Below, in pieces: positions 1 through 5,072 of a stretch of DNA of 5,390 nt. This DNA is from DATJFX01 sp035495465 (GTDB lineage: Bacteria; Patescibacteriota; Doudnabacteria; UBA920; O2-02-FULL-48-8): NCBI GenBank assembly GCA_035495465.1, contig DATJFX010000011.1, forward strand, positions 1 through 5,390. The letters are read 5' to 3'. Both the position numbers and the translations under genes were made by a program. Positions within the stretch are counted from its first letter, which is position 1. Every line of letters begins with the position of its first letter. The notes under the pieces were generated by a model that had not been told where the DNA came from, ran no database searches, and saw only the letters and a program-made list of their open reading frames with translations.

Positions 1-1
1 T

Positions 2-670
2 AATAATATTTTGAAAGCTCCTTTCGATGGCCTAGTCTCTGCAGTTAATAGCAAAAAAGGAGATCAAGTTACTAACAGCACAGTAATAGCATCTGTCATC
101 ACCAAGCAAAAATTGGCCAGTATATCTTTAAATGAAGTCGACGTCGCTAAAATAAAAGTTGGACAGAAAGTCACACTGACTTTTGACGCGATTGATAGTT
201 TATCGATCACAGGCCAGGTGGCGGAAGTTGATCAAGTGGGCACGACTACCCAGGGCGTTGTAAATTATACTGTGAAAATCTCTTTTGATACTCAGGATGA
301 CCGGATCAAGCCCTCCATGAGCGTAAATGCCGACATTATCACGGACGTAAAAACTGATGTCTTAGCTGTGCCAAGCTCGGCAGTAAAAACCAATCAAGGC
401 GGAAGTTACGTCCAAATGCTGGACAGCTCCGGACAGCCTCAGAATAAAAATGTGGAAGTAGGGATTTCCAATGACACGGAGACTGAAATAACCTCCGGAC
501 TGAACGAAGGCGATATGGTAGTTACTCAAACAATTAATCCGAGTACAAGCAGTACCACGCGGCCGAGCAGCTCTACCATCCCAGGGCTGGGTGGCACCAA
601 TCGCGGCAATGCCGGATTTGGCGGTGGGGGAAATGTTCGAGTTTTTCAAACCACTGGCAAAGGAAATTAA
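2..670 (+). CDS. HlyD/MacA-family periplasmic adaptor subunit, C-terminal part (5' end outside window)
   Basis: This is the membrane-fusion/adaptor subunit of a MacAB-type ABC exporter. It is normally membrane-anchored and extracytoplasmic, linking the permease to substrate or to outer layers. The frame is open from the first base, so the TTG at 11 is not a true start. The visible protein begins in the second half of the lipoyl/barrel-sandwich domain (APFDGLVSAV, then KKGDQV). It continues with a beta-barrel segment (about 100-340, including ISLNEVDVAKIKVGQKV), then a membrane-proximal beta domain (VLAVPSSAV at about 360, ending in SGLNEGDMVV near 520). The end is a Ser/Thr-rich then Gly-rich tail from about 540, probably disordered. 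It is followed by the ATPase gene after one base, as in macA-macB or yknXYZ-type operons. The family call is secure; the substrate is unknown. The HlyD-like N-terminal anchor and hairpin are not in the window. Confidence 0.93.
   Translation, partial: NNILKAPFDGLVSAVNSKKGDQVTNSTVIASVITKQKLASISLNEVDVAKIKVGQKVTLTFDAIDSLSITGQVAEVDQVGTTTQGVVNYTVKISFDTQDDRIKPSMSVNADIITDVKTDVLAVPSSAVKTNQGGSYVQMLDSSGQPQNKNVEVGISNDTETEITSGLNEGDMVVTQTINPSTSSTTRPSSSTIPGLGGTNRGNAGFGGGGNVRVFQTTGKGN
659..664 (+). promoter_or_regulatory. Ribosome binding site of the ATPase gene
   Basis: AAAGGA lies inside the last codons of the adaptor gene, seven bases before the ATG at 672. It supports that start over a frame extension reaching back to 591, which would overlap the adaptor's conserved reading frame. 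Confidence 0.7.
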
Positions 671-671
671 T

Positions 672-1388
672 ATGATTTCATGCGAGCGCATTTACAAATC
701 TTACTTTAACGAAGGCGTAGAAACCAAAGTTCTTCAAGACGTAAGCTTTCGGATAGAGGATGGAGAATTTGTGGCGATCATGGGGCCTTCAGGTTCTGGA
801 AAGTCCACGCTGATGCACATTCTGGGGGCACTCGATACGCCGAGTGCGGGTAAGTATTTATTGGATGAAAAAGATGTTTCCACTTTAACTGACGACGAAC
901 TCGCTTCGATCCGCCGGCAGAAAATTGGTTTTGTATTTCAGTCTTTTAATTTACTTCCCAGAGCTAGCGTTTTGCGAAATGTAGCTTTGCCTTTAGTCTA
1001 TGCTGGAGTGAATAAAGTGGACAGAGAATCCATGGCCAAAAAAGCCAGTGTCCAAGCCGGTTTGGACGAATCCCGATTTTATCACCTTTCGAATCAACTG
1101 TCCGGCGGACAAATGCAAAGAGTGGCGATCGCTCGGGCCCTGGTAAATAATCCGTCGTTGCTTCTGGCGGATGAACCCACGGGAAATTTGGATACCAAAA
1201 CTGGTGATATTGTCTTGTCTACTTTTCAGCGATTGAATGATGCGGGGCATACTATTGTCTTAATCACTCATGAACCTTATATTGCTGAACATGCAAATCG
1301 GATTATTCATATCCGCGATGGCAGAATTTTAAGTGATAAGAAAAATCAGGCCAGAAAAACCGTTAATCCAATGACGAATGAAAACTAA
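672..1388 (+). CDS. ABC transporter ATP-binding protein, MacB/LolD type
   Basis: This 238-aa cytoplasmic ATPase powers the adjacent FtsX-type permease, normally as a dimer. All nucleotide-binding motifs are intact: Walker A GPSGSGKST (38-46), Q-loop Q90 in FVFQSFNLLP, signature LSGGQ (143-147), Walker B LLLADE (163-168) with catalytic E168, D-loop NLD (172-174) and switch H200. The FQSFNLLP and ADEPTGNLD stretches are typical of the MacB/LolD/FtsE-like branch (export and mechanotransmission, not import). The length is normal for a stand-alone subunit; in proteobacterial MacB this domain is fused to the permease, here it is separate. The ATG at 672 is chosen because it follows a good Shine-Dalgarno and lies one base after the adaptor stop. 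The 3' end overlaps the permease start by 11 bases, so the two are probably translationally coupled. Confidence 0.97.
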   Translation: MISCERIYKSYFNEGVETKVLQDVSFRIEDGEFVAIMGPSGSGKSTLMHILGALDTPSAGKYLLDEKDVSTLTDDELASIRRQKIGFVFQSFNLLPRASVLRNVALPLVYAGVNKVDRESMAKKASVQAGLDESRFYHLSNQLSGGQMQRVAIARALVNNPSLLLADEPTGNLDTKTGDIVLSTFQRLNDAGHTIVLITHEPYIAEHANRIIHIRDGRILSDKKNQARKTVNPMTNEN

Positions 1389-2613
1389 AGATTTATTTGC
1401 GGAAAGCTACAGCGCCCTAATAGTCAACAAAATCAGGACTATTCTGACCATGTTGGGTATTGTGATTGGTATTGGTTCCGTGATCGCGATGGTCGGAATC
1501 GGCCAAGGCGCCCGAGGTTCTATTCAGGCAAACATTGAATCAATTGGCTCCAATCTGATCAGCGTCACTGCTGGCGCTCAAAAAACACCAGGCTCATTTG
1601 TCAGTAGCGGATTAGGGAGCGCTCAAACTTTAACTCAAGAAGATGTGGAAGCTTTACGGAGTCAGTTAAGCAGTATCAAAGCTTTAGACGCGGAATTATC
1701 CAGAAGATCTCAGGTTACGGCAAAGGGCACGAATACCAACACGCAAATCATGGGCACAGATCCGAATTATCCTTTAGTTAGAAATATTAATCTAGAGAGC
1801 GGTACATTTATCTCGGATCAACAAGTTACAAGCAAAGCAAAAGTCGCAGTTTTAGGACCCTCGACTCGTGATACTTTATTTGGCGAAGGATCAGATCCGA
1901 TTGGTCAGACCATCCGGATCGGAGCGACTCAGTTTAAAGTCATTGGCGTGACGCAAGCTAAGGGCGGTTCTGGATTTACCAATCAGGATGATATGATTTT
2001 TATTCCTATTTCTACCGCCCAGCAGTATCTGGTGGGATTAAGCGCTTCGGGCAAAGCCTATGTGAGCACAATTGCCATATCTGCAATTGATGCCCAATCC
2101 ATGACCAACGTACAAAATCAGACCACAGAAATTTTATTACAAAGACACGGCATCAGTGATTTGGCTGACGCAGATTTTACAGTTTTGAATCAATCGGATC
2201 TGGTTTCCGCAGCTTCCAGCGTGACGCAGACTTTAACGCTTCTTTTAGCATCAATTGCCGGCATATCATTATTAGTTGGAGGAATTGGCATCATGAATAT
2301 GATGCTCACGACTGTGACCGAACGGACGCGAGAGATCGGACTTCGGAAAGCCATCGGCGCGACTCGATCTGATATTAATTTTCAATTTTTGACGGAATCT
2401 ATTCTTTTAACGTTTACAGGCGGCGGGATCGGCATAATTTTTGGATGGCTGGTATCGCTACTGACTTCTAAGTTTGGCATTACCAGTCAAATCACCTTTT
2501 CTTCAGTTGTATTAGCCTTCGGGGTGTCTGCGGCTATCGGGGTTGTATTTGGATATTACCCAGCCCGTCGTGCATCCAGACTCAATCCGATTGAGGCTTT
2601 GCGATATGAATAA
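1378..2613 (+). CDS. MacB/FtsX-family ABC transporter permease
   Basis: This 411-aa integral membrane subunit of the exporter has the classic MacB layout. A short N-terminal cytoplasmic helix is followed by TM1 (about 21-43), then a large extracytoplasmic MacB periplasmic-core domain (about 44-280). Three clustered helices follow (about 283-310, 338-364, 374-396), carrying the FtsX domain. The highly conserved stretch at 301-330 contains GGIGIMNMML, then TERTREIGLRKAIGA, the coupling region facing the ATPase. The C-terminus YPARRASRLNPIEALRYE is the family signature. In MacB-type systems the energy of ATP is transmitted to the extracytoplasmic domain to expel a substrate delivered there; the substrate here cannot be inferred. 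The gene starts inside the ATPase gene with no clear Shine-Dalgarno, consistent with coupled translation. Family length is normal and the frame is intact. Confidence 0.96.
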   Translation: MKTKDLFAESYSALIVNKIRTILTMLGIVIGIGSVIAMVGIGQGARGSIQANIESIGSNLISVTAGAQKTPGSFVSSGLGSAQTLTQEDVEALRSQLSSIKALDAELSRRSQVTAKGTNTNTQIMGTDPNYPLVRNINLESGTFISDQQVTSKAKVAVLGPSTRDTLFGEGSDPIGQTIRIGATQFKVIGVTQAKGGSGFTNQDDMIFIPISTAQQYLVGLSASGKAYVSTIAISAIDAQSMTNVQNQTTEILLQRHGISDLADADFTVLNQSDLVSAASSVTQTLTLLLASIAGISLLVGGIGIMNMMLTTVTERTREIGLRKAIGATRSDINFQFLTESILLTFTGGGIGIIFGWLVSLLTSKFGITSQITFSSVVLAFGVSAAIGVVFGYYPARRASRLNPIEALRYE

Positions 2614-2629
2614 ATTAAATTATTAATAA

Positions 2630-2661
2630 GTCGCCTGTAGGCGACCCGCTAAAGAGGCGGG
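2630..2661 (+). repeat. Two adjoining small hairpins between permease gene and DUF5666-like gene
   Basis: GTCGCC (2630-2635) pairs with GGCGAC (2640-2645) across a four-base loop. CCCGC (2645-2649) pairs with GCGGG (2657-2661) across a seven-base loop; the two stems share base 2645. There is no T-run, so this is not a standard terminator. The Shine-Dalgarno AAAGGA (2662-2667) of the next gene abuts the second stem. An alternative pairing of 2631-2636 with 2655-2660 (one G-U) would exclude both hairpins. Plausible roles are an RNA processing or stability element within the operon, control of downstream translation, or a copy of a dispersed short repeat. The stems are seen directly; the role is inference. 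Confidence 0.6.
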
Positions 2662-2671
2662 AAAGGAAATT

Positions 2672-3106
2672 ATGAATAAGAAAAATTGGATTATTGGAGC
2701 CTTAATCGTAGTGTTGGCAGCGGGTGGGGCATTTTATGGCGGCATGGTTTATGGGAAAACTCGAAGCCGTGTCCGAATATTTGGTAATGGGCAAGCGGGG
2801 ACATTTAATACGGCTTTTGCTGGCCGCGGCGGCATGATGCGACCTAATGGTGGATTTGTCGGCGGAGAAATTATCAGTAAAGACGACAAAAGCGTGACTG
2901 TGAAAACCCAAGACGGCAGCACTAAAATAATTTTTCTTGCTGACAGTACAATGGTGGCCAAAACCGCTGCCGGTACTAAAGATGATTTAACTGTCGGAGC
3001 CCAAGTTATAGTCACAGGCACCAGTAATAGCGATGGCACGGTGACAGCCCAAAATATTCAAATTCGTCCAGCCACGGGCACAACTTCGAGCACTCCGAGC
3101 AAATAA
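2672..3106 (+). CDS. Membrane-anchored DUF5666-like small protein
   Basis: This 144-aa protein has one N-terminal hydrophobic helix (about 6-27) preceded by Lys residues, which is a signal anchor or uncleaved signal peptide. A Gly/Arg/Phe-rich linker (about 30-62) follows. Then comes a beta-rich domain (about 63-132) with the pattern GGEIISKDDKSVTVKTQDGS, a TMVAKT stretch, DLTVGAQVIVTGT and DGTVTAQNIQI. This order resembles the DUF5666 family, a small OB-like beta-barrel usually found in extracytoplasmic proteins of unknown function. A Ser/Thr-rich tail ends the protein. The ATG at 2672 has AAAGGA four bases upstream. It is the last gene of the exporter operon, so it may be an accessory of the exporter or its extracytoplasmic environment. 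Its Gly-rich linker is reminiscent of the adaptor's tail. The domain assignment is from pattern recognition, and the function is unknown. Confidence 0.8.
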   Translation: MNKKNWIIGALIVVLAAGGAFYGGMVYGKTRSRVRIFGNGQAGTFNTAFAGRGGMMRPNGGFVGGEIISKDDKSVTVKTQDGSTKIIFLADSTMVAKTAAGTKDDLTVGAQVIVTGTSNSDGTVTAQNIQIRPATGTTSSTPSK

Positions 3107-3124
3107 TTAATTAGATTTTTAAAT

Positions 3125-3154
3125 AAAAAACATCCCCCAAGGGGGATGTTTTTT
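3125..3154 (+). terminator. Rho-independent terminator, probably bidirectional
   Basis: Bases 3125-3137 pair with 3142-3154 (13 bp: A-run, CATCCCC / GGGGATG, T-run) around a CAAG loop. The T-run lies 18 bases or more after the end of the DUF5666-like gene on the + strand. The mirrored A-run gives a T-run on the - strand too, so it can also end the convergent regulator operon whose last stop is at 3222. Confidence 0.9.
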
Positions 3155-3221
3155 ATAGAATATATTTAGTTGGCACCCCTCCTACCTCCATATTTATTCT
3201 ACTGATTTTAATATGAACAAA

Positions 3222-3395
3222 TTATGAAGGCTCGGATTCTTCGACTAATTTGTTTATATCGTTTATTTCTGATTTGGCGTTGCGGAGCATTTTTTGGCTG
3301 GGTTCTGGCAAATCCTCTAGCCGGATCAAATCCAGATTGCCCTTCAGCACAGTTAATTTATTTCTTAGAGTATGAAAGAAATCAGGAGTAGCCAT
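3222..3395 (-). CDS. Small DHp-only (HisKA-like) histidine-kinase fragment protein
   Basis: This 57-aa gene begins ATG GCT ACT CCT at 3395 and ends TAA at 3224-3222. The predicted protein is two amphipathic helices joined by a short turn. Helix 1 carries FFHTLRNKLTVLKGNLDLI (6-24), closely resembling the histidine-kinase H-box (H-x-L-R-N/T-x-L-T), with H8 in the phosphoacceptor position. The LEDLPEPSQ turn leads to helix 2 (about 33-53), which matches the second DHp helix. No HATPase_c domain follows: the frame ends and the next 67 bases lead only to the terminator. It lies six bases after the response-regulator stop, has no clear Shine-Dalgarno, and is probably coupled to that gene. Possible roles are a phosphotransfer or phosphatase partner or a dimerising modulator of the regulator. 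It could also be the residue of a decayed kinase. The H-box proline is replaced by Lys (K13). The coding call is fairly strong; the function is inference. Confidence 0.75.
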   Translation of the reverse strand: MATPDFFHTLRNKLTVLKGNLDLIRLEDLPEPSQKMLRNAKSEINDINKLVEESEPS

Positions 3396-3401
3396 AAAAT
3401 T

Positions 3402-4067
3402 TTAAGCTTTAATTTTATAGCCTACCCCGTAGACAGTATAAATCAAAGGCTTATCAAAGTGAGAGTCGATCTTTTTTCGTAGGCGAGTCATGTAGACATC
3501 GATAATATTGCTTTTTACATAATTGAATCCCCAAATATGTTCATTGAGCATGGTGCGGCTGCAGATCACTCCCTGGTTGCGCATCAGATATTCTAGAATA
3601 CGGTATTCTTTACTAGTCAGATTGATTTCTTTATCACCCCGATAGATTTCATGAGCAAGTGTATCTACGACTAAGTCTTCGATCTGAAGCTTGTTTGGTT
3701 TAATAGTTTGGGCCCGGCGAGTCAGAGCTTTTACCCGAGCGAGGAGTTCTAAGATATCGAACGGCTTGATCATGTAATCATCTGCGCCGATATTTAATCC
3801 TTTGACTTTGTCTTCAGATAATTTTTTGGCTGTCAGCATCAGAACCGGCACATTTAATCCCATTTTTCGAGTTTCTTCCAAGATTTGAAAGCCATCTCTG
3901 CCGGGCAACATCACGTCTAGAATGATCAGGTCATAATCATTGACGCTGATTTTTTTCATGGCTTCTTCGCCATTATGGACTAATTCTACAGTATAGAACT
4001 CTTTTTCTAAGGCATTTTTAAGCAAGGCCGCTACTTTAGGTTCATCTTCTGCTATTAATATCACCAT
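3402..4067 (-). CDS. OmpR/PhoB-family response regulator
   Basis: This 221-aa two-component transcription factor has an N-terminal receiver (about 1-118) with all key residues: acidic pocket E7/D8, phosphoacceptor D51 in LIILDVMLPGRDG, T79 in MLTAKK and K101 in MIKPFD. A short linker leads to the winged-helix DNA-binding domain (about 125-221), with LTSKEYRILEYL, the recognition-helix region SNIIDVYMTRLRKKID and the terminal wing TVYGVGYKI. Length and layout are normal for the family. On phosphorylation such proteins dimerise and bind direct-repeat sites near promoters. The ATG at 4067 gives the canonical receiver start (VILIAEDE); no clear Shine-Dalgarno is visible. No full sensor kinase is beside it on its own strand; instead the tiny DHp-like gene follows. 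The GAF protein on the other strand is a candidate sensor. Target genes are unknown; the neighbouring exporter operon is one possibility. Confidence 0.97.
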   Translation of the reverse strand: MVILIAEDEPKVAALLKNALEKEFYTVELVHNGEEAMKKISVNDYDLIILDVMLPGRDGFQILEETRKMGLNVPVLMLTAKKLSEDKVKGLNIGADDYMIKPFDILELLARVKALTRRAQTIKPNKLQIEDLVVDTLAHEIYRGDKEINLTSKEYRILEYLMRNQGVICSRTMLNEHIWGFNYVKSNIIDVYMTRLRKKIDSHFDKPLIYTVYGVGYKIKA

Positions 4068-4097
4068 GTTTTTATGGATTAATTACTAGATATACCT

Positions 4098-4126
4098 ATT
4101 ATAGTAAATAATAATGAATTTTTCAT
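4098..4126 (-). promoter_or_regulatory. Putative promoter of the response-regulator operon
   Basis: On the - strand a perfect TATAAT (4103-4098) lies about 30 bases before the regulator ATG. With a 17-base spacer, the -35 position would be 4126-4121 (ATGAAA), a poor match to TTGACA, so the promoter may need an activator. The surrounding bases are very AT-rich. Confidence 0.55.
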
Positions 4127-4128
4127 TA
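4112..4128. promoter_or_regulatory. Inverted repeat over the -35 region of the regulator promoter, possible operator
   Basis: TAATGAA (4112-4118) and TTCATTA (4122-4128) are perfect inverted arms around a TTT spacer. The repeat covers the predicted -35 hexamer of the response-regulator promoter and lies about 24 bases before the -35 of the divergent promoter, so a bound protein could affect either. OmpR-type regulators more often bind direct repeats, and short AT-rich palindromes arise by chance. Confidence 0.3.
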
Positions 4129-4151
4129 ATATTTTTTAATAAATAAGAAGA

Positions 4152-4179
4152 TTGTAATATTCTAGGCTTGGCTTATAAT
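4152..4179 (+). promoter_or_regulatory. Sigma70-like promoter of the unknown 270-aa gene
   Basis: TTGTAA (4152-4157) matches four of six bases of the -35 consensus. It is separated by 16 bases from a perfect TATAAT -10 (4174-4179). The predicted start of transcription at about 4186 leaves a leader of roughly 23 bases that contains the Shine-Dalgarno. Confidence 0.7.
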
Positions 4180-4194
4180 ACTTATGTATCACGG

Positions 4195-4201
4195 AAGGAG
4201 G
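4195..4201 (+). promoter_or_regulatory. Strong Shine-Dalgarno setting a GTG start
   Basis: AAGGAGG lies seven bases before the GTG at 4209, near-ideal spacing. A second purine run (AAGGAG, 4202-4207) is too close to the start to be used. The next in-frame ATG (4269) has no such site, so GTG is preferred. This is far stronger than the sites of the neighbouring genes. Confidence 0.8.
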
Positions 4202-4208
4202 AAGGAGT

Positions 4209-5021
4209 GTGAGACTGCATCTCATCCCGGAGCTTGAGGGCCTGCTTTCGGCAGACCTCGAGACGCAAATGGAATACTGGGGTGGGCGTCTAAGTCGGAG
4301 TAAAAACGCAAGAAGATGGCCACTGGCTCCCACCCATCTGGTAAATCAAGGCGTCGTCACGGACGAAAACTATTCAAGATGGACAGCCATGTTTGGGTCC
4401 GCCATCACCAGATTTATGGAGCGCTTCATAGAAGATGAAGTGGTTTCCGGAGTAGTAAGCGTTCGGTCCGAATTCATGTACGTTGGATTCGGCGAGGGCG
4501 ACGACGCGGGTTGGTTCGAATGTGCGATCCAGAATGGGTTCGCCATCCGGATCGTAGATTTCTTGCCACTGGCTCTGCGAAACGCCCAGCGGTACATGGA
4601 AGAGTTGAAGAGAAAGATGCGTCTGTCATTTCTGCCTGTTAGTTATCAGCGCAGGGATTACGTGACCGCCATCGATCAGAAACTCGAAAAACAGGAGAAG
4701 GAGGGCTGGGAAAACAAGAAAGATTATCTGTTCATGTGTCGACTCCTGGAAAACGATCCGAATGTCGAGGTAGCGCTTGGAGAGATCGGCAAGTTGCTGA
4801 AGATGGGTATGGAGCTGGTAATTGTGCATCCATTCGGGGAAGACAATCCCAGCTATATATCTGCTCAGCGCTCCAACGGCACCTGGCACTCAACGGCCTA
4901 CACCCGGGCTCAGATTCTGGAATATCTCTGTGCGGGCTTGGGGCGAGAGCCACAGATAGCGCGCCAATGTCTAATTCCGTTCTATGACCGGAATTATACG
5001 ATTTGCGTGATCACGATCTAA
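4209..5021 (+). CDS. Hypothetical protein, unrecognised, 270 aa, possibly horizontally acquired
   Basis: I do not recognise the family. The protein looks soluble and cytoplasmic, with no signal peptide or membrane helix. The N-terminus (1-45) is mixed and rich in Arg/Trp, then an alternating strand-like section includes VVSGVVSVRSEFMYVGFG (78-95) and GWFECAIQNGFAIRIVDF (101-118). A mostly helical, highly charged middle part follows (about 120-200, with KLEKQEKEGWENKKDYL at 158-174). The C-terminal part has LVIVHPFGEDNPSY (203-216) and ends in a short hydrophobic strand (TICVITI). Cysteines are at 105, 177, 241, 254 and 266. The gene is a complete monocistronic unit with its own promoter, strong Shine-Dalgarno and terminator. 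Its GC, about 53-60% in three 60-base samples, exceeds most of its neighbours (30-50% in samples). The open frame, ribosome site and terminator make it a convincing gene. Function cannot be assigned; HPFGEDN superficially resembles a Fic motif but lacks its GN[GK]R end. Confidence 0.88.
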   Translation: MRLHLIPELEGLLSADLETQMEYWGGRLSRSKNARRWPLAPTHLVNQGVVTDENYSRWTAMFGSAITRFMERFIEDEVVSGVVSVRSEFMYVGFGEGDDAGWFECAIQNGFAIRIVDFLPLALRNAQRYMEELKRKMRLSFLPVSYQRRDYVTAIDQKLEKQEKEGWENKKDYLFMCRLLENDPNVEVALGEIGKLLKMGMELVIVHPFGEDNPSYISAQRSNGTWHSTAYTRAQILEYLCAGLGREPQIARQCLIPFYDRNYTICVITI

Positions 5022-5027
5022 CGGGAA

Positions 5028-5066
5028 TGGGATGGCTGTACTTTGGTCGGTCATCCCACTTTTTTT
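5028..5066 (+). terminator. Rho-independent terminator of the unknown 270-aa gene
   Basis: Bases 5028-5038 (TGGGATGGCTG) pair with 5048-5058 (CGGTCATCCCA) as an 11-bp stem with two G-U pairs and a nine-base loop. A run of seven Ts follows at 5060-5066. It starts six bases after the stop codon and lies directly before the GAF gene. Confidence 0.9.
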
Positions 5067-5072
5067 ACACCT

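Noticed and set aside
11..13. TTG at 11 as the start of the adaptor.
   Set aside because: The frame is open from base 2, and the sequence there is already inside the lipoyl-like domain, so the gene begins before the window.
591..671. Upstream extension of the ATPase frame to 591.
   Set aside because: It would overlap the Gly-rich tail of the adaptor in another frame. The ATG at 672 has a good Shine-Dalgarno and gives the usual family N-terminus.
3155..3221. Possible tiny minus-strand frame or catalytic continuation of the DHp-like gene before the terminator.
   Set aside because: Only a 12-codon ATG frame is present, without a ribosome site, and no ATPase motifs occur in any frame.
4824..4856. 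HPFGEDNPSY in the unknown protein resembles the Fic/AMPylation motif HPFx[DE]GN[GK]R.
   Set aside because: The GN[GK]R end is missing: after HPFGED comes NPSY with no catalytic Arg. The rest of the protein shows no Fic helical layout that I can recognise.
4736..4987. Second plus-strand open frame inside the unknown gene, and minus-strand frames at 4626-4953.
   Set aside because: They have no ribosome site and a composition like a frame-shifted shadow; the frame with promoter, Shine-Dalgarno and terminator is the one from 4209.
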